DNA of 64,000 nt from JABDEZ01 sp965276955 (GCA_965276955.1 CBDIBP010000026.1:1-64000); one strand, 5' to 3'; positions 53,173 through 61,713 are shown, counted from the stretch's first letter. Notes: generated by a model from the letters alone, not told the origin. Translations and numbers: made by a program.

Positions 53173-53292
53173 ATATTTCCGATTTTAGAGAAAAAAACAA
53201 AACTGGTAATTTGAGCACATTGTAGGGATGAAAGGCTGCATAGGGACTTGTATGTATTTAATGATAAATTCTGGTTTTTACCTGTTTTTACC
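53173..53292 (-). repeat. 120-nt dispersed repeat, copy 3
   Basis: Minus strand: GGTAAAAACAGGTAAAAACC, AGAATTTATCATTAAATACATACAAG, ATTACCAGTTTTGTTTTTTTC, ATCGGAAATATT. Its first bases are half of a perfect 12-bp hairpin at 53282-53309 (CTGTTTTTACCG / CGGTAAAAACAG). Confidence 0.75.
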
Positions 53293-53309
53293 GATAGCGG
53301 TAAAAACAG
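53282..53309. other. Perfect hairpin at the start of repeat copy 3
   Basis: CTGTTTTTACCG-CTAT-CGGTAAAAACAG on the minus strand; 12-bp perfect stem with a 4-nt loop. Confidence 0.6.
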
Positions 53310-53449
53310 TGTTCTTAATAATTGAGACCTATTGGATATCTAATAAGCAAGTTGCCTCTATTAGTGATAATAGATGAAGTAATGGTTTGTGATCTAAAAA
53401 TGGTAAAAAGGGCAAGTTACTATATGCGGATAGTTTTAGGATAAAGAAG

Positions 53450-53565
53450 ATATACACAGTTCCACGATAGGTATGTGGAACTGTGTATATGATAAGAACG
53501 TGACCTATAATGCTACGAGACAAGGCAGTGATGATGGCAGGAGAATGCTGCCATCAAATTTTTTT
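53450..53565 (+). ncRNA. Candidate small RNA with two hairpins
   Basis: A perfect 16-bp hairpin (ATATACACAGTTCCAC / GTGGAACTGTGTATAT, 9-nt loop, 53450-53490) is followed 41 nt later by an intrinsic terminator (TGATGGCAG-GAGAATG-CTGCCATCA plus AATTTTTTT, 53532-53565). There is no plus-strand gene upstream that needs a terminator. TAGTTTTA at 53431 is a near-match to the -7 box. May be a free small RNA or an attenuated leader for trmB. Confidence 0.4.
53532..53565 (+). terminator. Intrinsic terminator of the candidate small RNA
   Basis: 9-bp stem TGATGGCAG / CTGCCATCA with a 7-nt loop and a run of seven T, 54 nt before trmB. Confidence 0.7.
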
Positions 53566-53618
53566 AATGTGTGAACACTTCCCCTGTTTGCTAATATCCA
53601 TTTATCTTCGCGGCAGTT

Positions 53619-54320
53619 ATGGGTCATAAGAAATTAATAAAATTCGAGGCGATAGAAGGGTATGCCAATGTGCTGCAATTCCCGGAAGATATAAAAGGGA
53701 AGTGGAACGAGCATTTTAAAAACAATAACCCTATCACGCTGGAGCTGGCATGTGGTAAGGGAGAATATAGCGTAGGCCTGGGCCGCGAGCACAAGGATAA
53801 GAATTATATAGGGGTAGATATAAAGGGTAACCGCATATACACAGGCGCTAAAACCGCTATAAAAGAGGGGCTGAACAATGTGGCTTTCTTGCGGGCGCAA
53901 ATAGGCCAACTGACCAAGTACTTTGCGCCCGGTGAAGTAGATGCGATATGGATCATATTCCCGGATCCTTTTTTGAAAAAAGAATCGAACCGGTTAACCC
54001 ATAGCCGTTTTCTGCACCTGTACCAGCAGGTGCTTGTGCCCGGCGGTAAGATAAACCTTAAGACAGACTCGAAAGAGTTGTATGACTTTACGGTGGAAAG
54101 CGTTGCAGAACAGGGCTGTATCGTACATGAGAATATAGCCGACATATATGGCAAGAACCTTGCTACCGGTCCGCTGGCCATACAAACGTTTTACGAGAAA
54201 ATGCACCTTGCAGAAGGGCGCACGATATATTACATATCATTCAGCCTGCCTGATAAAGAGATAGTGCGGCCAGAACGGTATATGCGTCGCGATGCTGAAG
54301 CCGGTATCAGCGATGACTAA
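53619..54320 (+). CDS. trmB: tRNA (guanine-N7-)-methyltransferase
   Basis: 233 aa. Family motifs: LELACGKGEYSVGLG (SAM motif I), NYIGVDIKGNRIYTGAKTA, DAIWIIFPDPFLKKE (characteristic FPDP) and KTDSKELYDF. It methylates G46 in the variable loop of tRNA. Its last codons overlap the start of the DUF5522 gene by 8 nt. Confidence 0.95.
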   Translation: MGHKKLIKFEAIEGYANVLQFPEDIKGKWNEHFKNNNPITLELACGKGEYSVGLGREHKDKNYIGVDIKGNRIYTGAKTAIKEGLNNVAFLRAQIGQLTKYFAPGEVDAIWIIFPDPFLKKESNRLTHSRFLHLYQQVLVPGGKINLKTDSKELYDFTVESVAEQGCIVHENIADIYGKNLATGPLAIQTFYEKMHLAEGRTIYYISFSLPDKEIVRPERYMRRDAEAGISDD

Positions 54321-54498
54321 CGGCGTAGACTATACCATATTACCGGATGGAAGGCTCGTGTTTACCGCTAAGTACCTGCTGGAGCGGGGCTTTTGCTGTG
54401 GTAACGGCTGCCTGAACTGCCCGTATGAATATGAGCAAGTGCCGGAGCCCCGGCGAACGGAGCTACAAACTGAACGTAGGCGACATGACCAAACATAA
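54313..54498 (+). CDS. DUF5522 small Cys-rich protein
   Basis: 61 aa from the ATG at 54313, inside the end of trmB. The DUF5522 motif is YLLERGFCCGNGCLNCPYEYE, with four Cys that likely bind a metal or iron-sulfur cluster. Function unknown; small proteins of this type are conserved in many bacteria. Overlaps trmB (8 nt) and the next gene (14 nt). Confidence 0.88.
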   Translation: MTNGVDYTILPDGRLVFTAKYLLERGFCCGNGCLNCPYEYEQVPEPRRTELQTERRRHDQT

Positions 54499-54817
54499 TG
54501 ATATATACGAGGCCATATACGATGTAGTACGTATGGTGCCACGCGGCAGGGTAACTACCTATGGAGCAGTGGCTGCTGCCGTAGGTGCGGCCAGCGGCGC
54601 ACGCATGGTGGGTTATGCTATGAACCACTGCGTGGGGCTAACACCACCGGTGCCTGCACATAGGGTAGTGAACAGTATAGGGCTGCTGACCGGAAGGCAT
54701 CATTTTGCGCCACCAGAGCTGATGGCGCAATTGCTGGCGCGTGAAGGGGTAAAGGTAGAGGGTGACAAAGTAGTAGACTTTAAACAGCTGTACTGGGACC
54801 CTATGAAGGAATTGTGA
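54485..54817 (+). CDS. Alkyltransferase-like (ATL) protein
   Basis: 110 aa from the ATG at 54485. It has the DNA-binding part of O6-alkylguanine-DNA alkyltransferases: VPRGRVTTYGAVAAAVG and ARMVGYAMNHC, but the catalytic PCHR is replaced by PAHR (Ala58). Such ATL proteins bind alkylated DNA and mark it for nucleotide excision repair without removing the alkyl group. The start overlaps the DUF5522 gene by 14 nt. Confidence 0.9.
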   Translation: MTKHNDIYEAIYDVVRMVPRGRVTTYGAVAAAVGAASGARMVGYAMNHCVGLTPPVPAHRVVNSIGLLTGRHHFAPPELMAQLLAREGVKVEGDKVVDFKQLYWDPMKEL

Positions 54818-54889
54818 TGAATGTACTTAAATGTTAACGTGGAATAGTTTTTGCAACTGTTAAAGGAAATAAAATCAGACCCAATTTAT

Positions 54890-56548
54890 ATGCGCGTAGG
54901 CCCTGGCAGGAAGATAGGAGTTGTAATAATAGCATTGTTCTTATTCCCCTTATTTATAGCGTGCCGAGGGGGGCACAGGATAAAGAAAAGTACATTTACC
55001 AATACTGATGATGCAGAGACCTTTGCCAGCAGGCTGGAGAAAGTACTGCAGCCTGTAGATACCACCCATAGCGGTGCAAAACTGCATAGTACAAGCGAAT
55101 ATATGCGCTACGTATACGAGGTGACAGATTACCAAAGTGTGTGGATGCAAAATGACAAACCAGGTAAGGCAGCAAATACTTTTTTGACAGAACTGGAAGA
55201 TGTGACCTGGGACGGTATGGACCCGGAAAAATATCACCTGACCGACCTAAGGAACAGAATAGCCAACATTGCAGCAGCCACAACCAAGAACATGGATAAT
55301 GTGCTGGCACTGGATACTATGCTGACAAGCAACTACCTGGCCGTGACACACGACCTGCTGCTGGGTACGATATTACCAGTGAAAGCAGACTCGCTTTGGC
55401 ACCATAAGAACGACTCGGTATACACCGGGTTGACGGCCATGGTGCACAATGATGATAAATATGTATCGCTTAACGAATACCGGAGCATTGTGCCTACCTA
55501 TGCACTGCTGCGCGAGGAATATAAAAAATATAGCGCTTTTGCAAAGGACAGCGCTTTTTTGCAAGCAGTAGCTACCGCCGCTAATGTAAAGGAGCGTGGC
55601 CATGACGAGGCCACACTTAATGCAGTGAACTACATAATAAAAAACGAAGTGCCGTGGGCCGATGTGCAGCATAGCGATACTATAAGCGATGCCGCACAAA
55701 CCATACAATGGTACCAGGCCTACATGGGCTTGCGAATGACCGGTAAGCTGGACACAGCCACAGTAAACCGGCTATGTATGCAACCACAGCAAATGCTGGA
55801 AAAGTTAAAAGCCAATATGGAACGGGTGCGCTGGGTACAAAAAGACTTTGGCAACTTGTATGTAGTGGTAGACGTACCGGCCATGGAATTCTTTTTAAGA
55901 AAGAATGGTGTGACCGAAATGCACATGCGTACTGTAGTGGGCAAGCCAGAAAGGCAAACTCCTTCACTGGACGCCAACATGGCCAATGTAGTGATAAACC
56001 CGCCATGGGGTGTACCACCTACAATACTAAAACAGGATGTGCTGCCAGGAATAACTAAGAGCGGGGCACAATACCTGGCCAAGAAAGGACTGAAAGTATA
56101 TGACCACAAAGGCAATAGTATACAAGCCGGATCGGTAAACGGAAAGAACTATAAGAACTATGTGTACAAACAAGACCCCGGAGATGATAATGCCCTTGGG
56201 TACGTGAAATTTAATTTGCCGAACAAATGGGACATTTACCTGCATGATACCCCCCACCGTGGCGATTTTGTAAAATACTATCGCGCACTAAGCTCGGGCT
56301 GTATAAGGCTGGCAGACCCACAGGGGCTGGCTATCTATATCTTATCGCAACTGGAAAACAAAAGGTATGACCAACCACGTCTTGATTCTGTAATAGGTAC
56401 GCACAAGACCCGCTGGGAGGTGATGAAGACGCGTATACCAGTGCATATAGTGTACCTCACCAATTTTGAGGATACTACCGGCAAGCATATCAGGTTCGTG
56501 AATGATGTGTATCACCGCGATGCGCGGCTGATAGCGTTATTGAAGTGA
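54890..56548 (+). CDS. L,D-transpeptidase, YcbB type, lipoprotein
   Basis: 552 aa from the ATG at 54890; a TTG at 54851 sits within a promoter-like TAGTTTTTG and is less likely. The signal ends in a lipobox (LFPLFIAC). A helical scaffold region, a peptidoglycan-binding domain (TIQWYQAYMGLRMTGKLDTA), and a YkuD domain follow, with HDTPHRGDF and the catalytic SSGCIRLADP (Cys). It cross-links peptidoglycan by 3-3 bonds and tolerates beta-lactams. Converges with the second L,D-transpeptidase gene and overlaps it by 12 nt. Confidence 0.92.
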   Translation: MRVGPGRKIGVVIIALFLFPLFIACRGGHRIKKSTFTNTDDAETFASRLEKVLQPVDTTHSGAKLHSTSEYMRYVYEVTDYQSVWMQNDKPGKAANTFLTELEDVTWDGMDPEKYHLTDLRNRIANIAAATTKNMDNVLALDTMLTSNYLAVTHDLLLGTILPVKADSLWHHKNDSVYTGLTAMVHNDDKYVSLNEYRSIVPTYALLREEYKKYSAFAKDSAFLQAVATAANVKERGHDEATLNAVNYIIKNEVPWADVQHSDTISDAAQTIQWYQAYMGLRMTGKLDTATVNRLCMQPQQMLEKLKANMERVRWVQKDFGNLYVVVDVPAMEFFLRKNGVTEMHMRTVVGKPERQTPSLDANMANVVINPPWGVPPTILKQDVLPGITKSGAQYLAKKGLKVYDHKGNSIQAGSVNGKNYKNYVYKQDPGDDNALGYVKFNLPNKWDIYLHDTPHRGDFVKYYRALSSGCIRLADPQGLAIYILSQLENKRYDQPRLDSVIGTHKTRWEVMKTRIPVHIVYLTNFEDTTGKHIRFVNDVYHRDARLIALLK

Positions 56549-57397
56549 TCTTAACGCTTTTAAAGTTTTAAAGCTATCTACCACACCTTTAGCTGATACG
56601 AACTGTATAAGCGTATCGGGTGGTGGCACATGCACATAAAAGTCTGGGATAATGTTATTATCAGGAAGTGTAGTTATCTTTTTATTGAGCCAGTAAGCAG
56701 TTTTGAGATAGGTTTTTTCCGGATAAAATATGAAGAGGCACGTGCCATCCTTTATAGCATTGATGATAGGTGTAGATAAACGTGAAGGTACGGCAGGACA
56801 ACCCCAGCTGCGACCTATATAGTTGTTTGACTCTGCGAACTTCTTACAAACGTAGTCTGCGCCATGTACCACAATACCCCTGTCGTAAGCAGCATCGTTA
56901 TATCCATTGTCTATACCATTCAGGTGCAGGGAAAGACCGTGCTCGCCCATATAGGTATCGGCAGTGACATAGAAGCCCATACTGCTCTGATGTGAATTAT
57001 TGTTGTTGGAAAAAGCGGTAGCGAACTCCTCCCCTGAGCCGTGCCCATGGGCTACGTAGGTATTGAACAACACCTTGTGCATACGAAGGTCTATGACCCA
57101 CATACGTTCCACATTCGATGAGCGGCTGAGATCGCAAACGGTAAGTATATCGTTATCAGCATTCAGCTTGCCGGCATCTTTGATATTAAGGTAACCATGC
57201 ATAGCCTTATTAAACACCTCGTAAGACAACTTAGTACTACATTTACTAAAATCGATCCTTTTATAAGTGCGGGAAATATAGTTGTCCACTTTTGATTCGG
57301 TAACGTTCAAAGTAGAAAAAGTCTCATCAGCCATTACTGGTTTAGAGACCAAAGCAGTGGAAAGGTACACACATACACACAGCAGCAATTTCTTCAT
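56537..57397 (-). CDS. Murein L,D-transpeptidase catalytic domain family protein (YkuD_2)
   Basis: 286 aa with a signal peptide (LLLCVCVYLSTALVSKPVMA). The family pattern is VIDLRMHKVLFNTYVAHGHGSG and the catalytic NNYIGRSWGCPAVP with Cys and preceding His (VVHGADY). Exported. Overlaps the end of the other L,D-transpeptidase gene by 12 nt on the opposite strand. Confidence 0.9.
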   Translation of the reverse strand: MKKLLLCVCVYLSTALVSKPVMADETFSTLNVTESKVDNYISRTYKRIDFSKCSTKLSYEVFNKAMHGYLNIKDAGKLNADNDILTVCDLSRSSNVERMWVIDLRMHKVLFNTYVAHGHGSGEEFATAFSNNNNSHQSSMGFYVTADTYMGEHGLSLHLNGIDNGYNDAAYDRGIVVHGADYVCKKFAESNNYIGRSWGCPAVPSRLSTPIINAIKDGTCLFIFYPEKTYLKTAYWLNKKITTLPDNNIIPDFYVHVPPPDTLIQFVSAKGVVDSFKTLKALRSLQ

Positions 57398-57636
57398 ACA
57401 CCTTTTTTAGAAAGTTCTTTTTGTTACTATATATCGTTGGGATTAAGTCAAAGATATACATGTACGCCTTACCGCCAAAAAAAGAACGTTGCTTTTAGGG
57501 AGGCTTTAACAGTAAAAAGGGTATTGTGACATTAGATAGACAAACGACTAATAATTAATAAGTTGCATGCTTCTTTTAATAGATACAGGCAATGTATGTA
57601 TAATCTATGCAAGCATTCTGTTCCTGCATTTTTGTG

Positions 57637-57644
57637 TACATTTG
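57637..57644 (+). promoter_or_regulatory. -7 promoter box of the thiolase gene
   Basis: TACATTTG, 21 nt before the ATG at 57666. Confidence 0.6.
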
Positions 57645-57665
57645 GCCGTCTAAAAAAAATTTGTC

Positions 57666-58844
57666 ATGAAGGAAGTATATATTGTTTCGGCTGTTCGCAC
57701 ACCGATAGGCAGCTGGGGTGGTTCATTAAAAGATCTTTCTGCTACACAGCTTGGCGCTATAGCTATAAAAGGCGCAGTGGCAAAGGCAGGAATAAAAGTA
57801 GAGGACATAAATGAAGTGCTTATGGGCTGCGTGATGCAGGCCAACCTGGGCCAGGCACCCGCACGGCAGGCATCGATGTTTGCCGGACTGCCTAATAATA
57901 TACCTGCTACTACCGTTAACAAAGTATGTGCGAGCGGTATGAAGGCTATAATGCAAGGTGCACAGTCTATAATGCTTGGCGATAACGATGTAGTGGTAGC
58001 CGGTGGTATGGAGAGCATGAGCAATGTACCGTACTACAATGCCAGCCAACGCTGGGGCAATAAATATGGTAATGTGACACTGGTAGATGGCCTTGCGAAA
58101 GATGGCCTTACCGATGTGTACCAAAACTATGCTATGGGCAATGCTGCAGAGCTTTGCGCAGCAGAATGCCACATCAGCCGTGAGGACCAGGATGCATTTG
58201 CTATAGGCAGCTACAAGAAAAGCCAGGCATCGGTGAACGAAGGCCGTTTTGAAAATGAGATAGTGCCTGTAGAGATACCACAGCGCAAAGGCGACCCAAT
58301 AATGTTCGCAAAGGATGAAGAGCCATTCAATGTAAAGTTCGATAAGATACCAGGACTGAAATCTGCCTTCACAAAAGATGGCAGCGTGACAGCAGCCAAT
58401 GCCAGCACTATGAACGATGGCGCAGCGGCAGTAGTGCTGATGAGCAAAGAAAAAGCAGAAGCACTGGGCGTGAAACCAATAGCTATAATAAGAGGCTATG
58501 CTGATGCAGAGCAGGCGCCAGAGTGGTTCACTACTACACCATCGCTTGCAGTGCCTAAGGCGGTAGCCAAGGCTGGCCTGAAAATGGAAGATATAGAATA
58601 CTATGAGCTGAATGAAGCTTTTAGCGTGGTAGGCATTGTGAACACACAGAAAATGAAACTGGACCCGGAAATGGTAAATGTGAATGGCGGTGCTGTAGCA
58701 CTGGGCCACCCGCTTGGTGCAAGCGGTGCACGTATACTTGTGACACTCATAAACGTACTGCAGCAGAAAGGCGCTAAGTATGGCGCAGCGGGTATATGCA
58801 ATGGTGGTGGCGGTGCAAGCGCTGTTGTGATAGAGCGCGCTTAA
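57666..58844 (+). CDS. Acetyl-CoA C-acetyltransferase (thiolase)
   Basis: 392 aa. Active-site Cys88 (NKVCASGMKAI), His near 349 (GHPLGASGARI) and second Cys near 379 (GICNGGGGASA). The length and motifs match biosynthetic/degradative thiolases that join or split acetyl-CoA and acetoacetyl-CoA. Which direction dominates in the cell cannot be seen. Ends before a clear terminator. Confidence 0.94.
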   Translation: MKEVYIVSAVRTPIGSWGGSLKDLSATQLGAIAIKGAVAKAGIKVEDINEVLMGCVMQANLGQAPARQASMFAGLPNNIPATTVNKVCASGMKAIMQGAQSIMLGDNDVVVAGGMESMSNVPYYNASQRWGNKYGNVTLVDGLAKDGLTDVYQNYAMGNAAELCAAECHISREDQDAFAIGSYKKSQASVNEGRFENEIVPVEIPQRKGDPIMFAKDEEPFNVKFDKIPGLKSAFTKDGSVTAANASTMNDGAAAVVLMSKEKAEALGVKPIAIIRGYADAEQAPEWFTTTPSLAVPKAVAKAGLKMEDIEYYELNEAFSVVGIVNTQKMKLDPEMVNVNGGAVALGHPLGASGARILVTLINVLQQKGAKYGAAGICNGGGGASAVVIERA

Positions 58845-58863
58845 TACTGATAATAATATTATT

Positions 58864-58903
58864 AGAACGGTTTGGGAGTAATATTCCAAACCGTTCTTTA
58901 TTT
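58864..58903 (+). terminator. Terminator after the thiolase gene
   Basis: AGAACGGTTTGG / CCAAACCGTTCT, 12-bp stem with a 10-nt loop followed by TTATTTT. Confidence 0.85.
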
Positions 58904-58917
58904 TACACCTTGAATAA

Positions 58918-59433
58918 ATGTCTTTGATGATGAAAAAGCTGGTACTCTTTATCTTTCTTCTACTACCTGTGTGCCTGTTGGCGCAAACCAAAGACTTTTG
59001 CAGCAGTATAGAAACGATAATAAATGATGCCCCTACCGGTTTTAAAGCAGTAAAAGATAGTATACTAAGGATAAATGAGAGTGGTATAGCATGGAGCTGC
59101 AAGGTAGCCGTACCGGGAATACAACGAAGCCGGGTAGTATCTGTAATGGGGCTGCGGTATGAAGGAGCTTTGTATCAAACCAAGGAAAAAGGGGATATTG
59201 AGGCCGCTTACCAAAAATATAAAGGCATCCTGAGCGGCTGCCTGCTGGGTAAGGGTTACGAACTATCGACAGGCGATAATTTTTACCCTGGGCTTGATGC
59301 CTATAAAAAACTTATTTACATCATGCCTGCAAAGGATGATGCGGTAGCGCCACCTGCGCACGTATCGATGGAGGTAGATCATTCCAAACAAATAGGGCTG
59401 TATACTATTGTTCTTTATATATGGCAGCATTAG
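58918..59433 (+). CDS. Exported protein of unknown function
   Basis: 171 aa; signal peptide KLVLFIFLLLPVCLLAQ. Start assigned at the ATG at 58918, but ATGs at 58927 and 58930 are equally good. The mature part has three Cys and a fold that may be alpha/beta. The last 29 nt overlap the convergent MFS gene. No family assigned. Confidence 0.7.
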   Translation: MSLMMKKLVLFIFLLLPVCLLAQTKDFCSSIETIINDAPTGFKAVKDSILRINESGIAWSCKVAVPGIQRSRVVSVMGLRYEGALYQTKEKGDIEAAYQKYKGILSGCLLGKGYELSTGDNFYPGLDAYKKLIYIMPAKDDAVAPPAHVSMEVDHSKQIGLYTIVLYIWQH

Positions 59434-60658
59434 CAGCTGCCTTAGATGCCAGGTGTACTTTATAAAGTCCAGGCAGGAAACAGATGGCAAGTATGATACC
59501 TGCACCTCCCTGCAGGCCAACGGTGAGCCTTGCCCCAATATGATCTGATAACAGCCCTATGAAAAATGCCCCAATAGGCTGCATACCGAAAAAGGCCATA
59601 GAATAAAAACTCATGACCCTGCCACGCATGTGGTCGCTTACTTCGATCTGTACCAGCGTATTGCCCGCAACTATGCAGGTCATCATAGCACTACCTGCCA
59701 GTACGGTAAATGCCAACGCAATGGGTAATACGGTAGTTAGTACAAATAAGAGCAATGCCAGGCCAAATACGAATGATGCGGCAAGTATATACCTGTTGAG
59801 GTACCGGCCATTCTTGCGCGATGCCATGTATAGCGCGCTGGCCAGCGCCCCCGCACCAGAGCAAGCATTGAGCAGGGTGTAGGTCTTAGCATTGCCGTGA
59901 AAAATATCTTTAGCAAATATGGGCAGCAGGGTAGCATAGGGCATCAGCAGCAGGCTGAGCAAACCCAGCATGGTAATGGTGCGCAATAGCTGCGGCGAAT
60001 TTTTCATATACACAAACCCTTCGCTAAACTCTTCCCATATCTTTTTAGTGGGCTTGGTATGTATGTGTGCAGGCAGCTTCATGAGCAGCAGGCAGGTGAT
60101 GACCGCAATGAAACTGAGGGCATTGATTAGAAAACAATATCCTTCGCCTAAGGTGGACAGGACTAGGCCTGCTATGACCGGGCCGAGGAAACGAGCCATA
60201 TTCACCATAGATGAATTGAGCGCTATGGCATTGTGAATGTCTTTCTTGTCATTTACCAGCTTTACCATGAGGGATTGCCGGGATGGGCTATCGAAGGTAT
60301 TGATGATGCCCAGGAGGGCGCTGAGTATTATGATAAGGGTAATATTATAATAACCTGTAAGCACAGCAGCGGCAAGCACAGTAGCCTGCACCATGGCTGC
60401 TATCTGCGTAGTAAGCAGTATCTTGTACTTATTGTACCGATCTGTAATGACACCGGCGTATGGGGAAAGGATGAAAGTAGGGATAAGGCCCGCGAAGCTG
60501 ACCACGCCCAGCATAAAACCGGAATTGGTGATCTTGTATACCAGCCAGCCCATGGCCAGCCGCTGCATCCAGGTGCCTATCAGCGACAGGCTTTGCCCGG
60601 TAAAGTATAACCTGTAATTGCGGTATTGCAGTGACCGGAAGGCGGGAGGTAGGTTCAT
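59405..60658 (-). CDS. MFS exporter (EntS/MFS_3-like)
   Basis: 417 aa with 12 membrane helices. The MFS_3-type start FRSLQYRNYRLYFTGQSLSLIGTWMQRLA is typical of the enterobactin-exporter-like group, as is VITDRYNKYKILL between helices 2 and 3. Substrate unknown; siderophore or drug export is plausible. Its ATG overlaps the stop of the YqaE-like gene (TAATG). Confidence 0.9.
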   Translation of the reverse strand: MNLPPAFRSLQYRNYRLYFTGQSLSLIGTWMQRLAMGWLVYKITNSGFMLGVVSFAGLIPTFILSPYAGVITDRYNKYKILLTTQIAAMVQATVLAAAVLTGYYNITLIIILSALLGIINTFDSPSRQSLMVKLVNDKKDIHNAIALNSSMVNMARFLGPVIAGLVLSTLGEGYCFLINALSFIAVITCLLLMKLPAHIHTKPTKKIWEEFSEGFVYMKNSPQLLRTITMLGLLSLLLMPYATLLPIFAKDIFHGNAKTYTLLNACSGAGALASALYMASRKNGRYLNRYILAASFVFGLALLLFVLTTVLPIALAFTVLAGSAMMTCIVAGNTLVQIEVSDHMRGRVMSFYSMAFFGMQPIGAFFIGLLSDHIGARLTVGLQGGAGIILAICFLPGLYKVHLASKAAANAAIYKEQ

Positions 60659-60858
60659 TATCTTCTATGCCGATGCGCTCTGATGATTCTGCGGGTCCTT
60701 CTGTCTGCACGGGTATTTTGCAGGTCTATTACTGCCCAGGCGGCTGCGGGTGCCCAGCCTATAAGTGTGGCCTGTAATAACAAAGACAAGATACCTTTAA
60801 AGATACGGAACCGCAGAAAGAACGATAATGCCGGAAATAATATAGCCAAAAGTGTCAT
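60658..60858 (-). CDS. YqaE/Pmp3-like small membrane protein
   Basis: 66 aa with two hydrophobic segments: TLLAILFPALSFFLRF and ILSLLLQATLIGWAPAAAWAVI, the order seen in Pmp3/YqaE, followed by a basic tail. These proteins affect membrane potential or stress tolerance. It overlaps the start of the MFS gene as TAATG, so the two are probably translated together. Confidence 0.75.
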   Translation of the reverse strand: MTLLAILFPALSFFLRFRIFKGILSLLLQATLIGWAPAAAWAVIDLQNTRADRRTRRIIRAHRHRR

Positions 60859-60903
60859 GAAGCAATGTAAAAAGCAAAATTAGGGTCTTTTAGCTAAATA
60901 AGG

Positions 60904-60926
60904 AACGCCACCCTGTGGGTGGCGTT
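60904..60926 (-). terminator. Terminator of the rpmB-rpmG-DUF4295 operon
   Basis: AACGCCACCC-ACA-GGGTGGCGTT on the minus strand, 10-bp stem followed by CCTTATTT; 50 nt past the DUF4295 stop. Confidence 0.7.
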
Positions 60927-60975
60927 AATAAGTTTATAAGTCCTAAGGTATATAGCTTAGGGCCATAAGGGCTGC

Positions 60976-61146
60976 TTATTTTTCAGCTAAGAATTCTTTT
61001 ACTTTATCCTTGTGGATTATTGCTTCCTTAAAGGTATAAGCGCCACTTTTAGGGCTGCGTACAGCTTTAATTACCTTAGTGTAATTTTTTGCTTCTGCTG
61101 CCTGCTTTGGGTCTTTCTTTATCGCGGTTTTAGCTGCTTTTGCCAT
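60976..61146 (-). CDS. DUF4295 protein, Bacteroidota ribosome-associated
   Basis: 56 aa, rich in Lys and Ala: MAKAAKTAIKKDPKQAAEA, then YTKVIKAVRSPKSGAYTFKE, ending KVKEFLAEK. This matches the DUF4295 family, which is restricted to Bacteroidota and lies beside rpmB and rpmG as here. I recall it as a Bacteroidota-specific large-subunit ribosomal protein (bL38), but that is recollection. Starts 20 nt after rpmG. Confidence 0.88.
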   Translation of the reverse strand: MAKAAKTAIKKDPKQAAEAKNYTKVIKAVRSPKSGAYTFKEAIIHKDKVKEFLAEK

Positions 61147-61166
61147 AACTCAAATATTTTAGTAGA

Positions 61167-61349
61167 TTATTTAATTTCTTTGTGAACAGTCACACGCTTC
61201 ATAAGAGGGTTGAATTTCTTCAGCTCTATACGCTCAGGTGTATTTTTCTTGTTCTTTGTAGTTATATAACGACTTGTACCAGCCAAACCGCTGTTCTTAT
61301 GCTCAGTGCACTCGAGTATTACCTGCACCCTGCTTCCCTTTTTAGCCAT
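61167..61349 (-). CDS. rpmG: 50S ribosomal protein L33 (bL33)
   Basis: 60 aa. MAKKGSRVQVILECTEH, then GTSRYITTKNKKNTPERIELKKF and ending TVHKEIK. It lacks the four zinc-binding Cys of the C+ form (only one Cys), so it is a zinc-free type. It lies 28 nt after rpmB. Confidence 0.94.
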   Translation of the reverse strand: MAKKGSRVQVILECTEHKNSGLAGTSRYITTKNKKNTPERIELKKFNPLMKRVTVHKEIK

Positions 61350-61377
61350 TTTATTAGGACTTTATTACTTTTATGAA

Positions 61378-61614
61378 TTAAACTGTTTGACCTTTAGCGC
61401 GAAGTTGTTTAACTATCGGCATCAGACCATTTTTATTGATGGTACGGATAGAATCAGCTGTTAACTTAATGGTCACCCAACGGTCTTCTTCAACGAGGAA
61501 GAAGCGCTTTGTCTGCAGATTAGGCAGAAAGCGACGCTTAGACTTCTTGTTAGAGAAGGATACTTTGTGACCTGTTACTGGTTTTCTTCCTGTTACCTGA
61601 CAAACGCGAGCCAT
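61378..61614 (-). CDS. rpmB: 50S ribosomal protein L28 (bL28)
   Basis: 78 aa. MARVCQVTGRKPVTGHKVS, then KRRFLPNLQTKRFFL and the end TINKNGLMPIVKQL. Standard bL28. It heads the small operon rpmB-rpmG-DUF4295. A CTTTGCAG word upstream (61636) looks like a weak promoter without the TA. Confidence 0.95.
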   Translation of the reverse strand: MARVCQVTGRKPVTGHKVSFSNKKSKRRFLPNLQTKRFFLVEEDRWVTIKLTADSIRTINKNGLMPIVKQLRAKGQTV

Positions 61615-61713
61615 GCTTACTTTTTTTTAGGACTGCAAAGGTCTTCATTTTTTACGTATTACCAAAATAATTTTTAATTTTTTTTGGATCGTTGCAAAAG
61701 ATAACATAGGTCA

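Larger units (their letters stand above)
53310..53618 (+). other. Non-coding region upstream of trmB
   Basis: 309 bp without an ORF. Holds the candidate RNA hairpins at 53450-53565. A weak -7-like TATCTTCG lies about 16 nt before the trmB ATG. Confidence 0.4.

Noticed and set aside
30377..53292. The 120-nt repeats as insertion-sequence ends or tRNA-like elements
   Set aside because: No transposase, no target duplication and no tRNA fold or T-loop could be seen.
57726..59102. 458-codon open frame on the minus strand over the thiolase gene
   Set aside because: It is fully antisense to a clear thiolase with all catalytic motifs; its composition (many Cys, His, Tyr, Ile) is that of a shadow frame.
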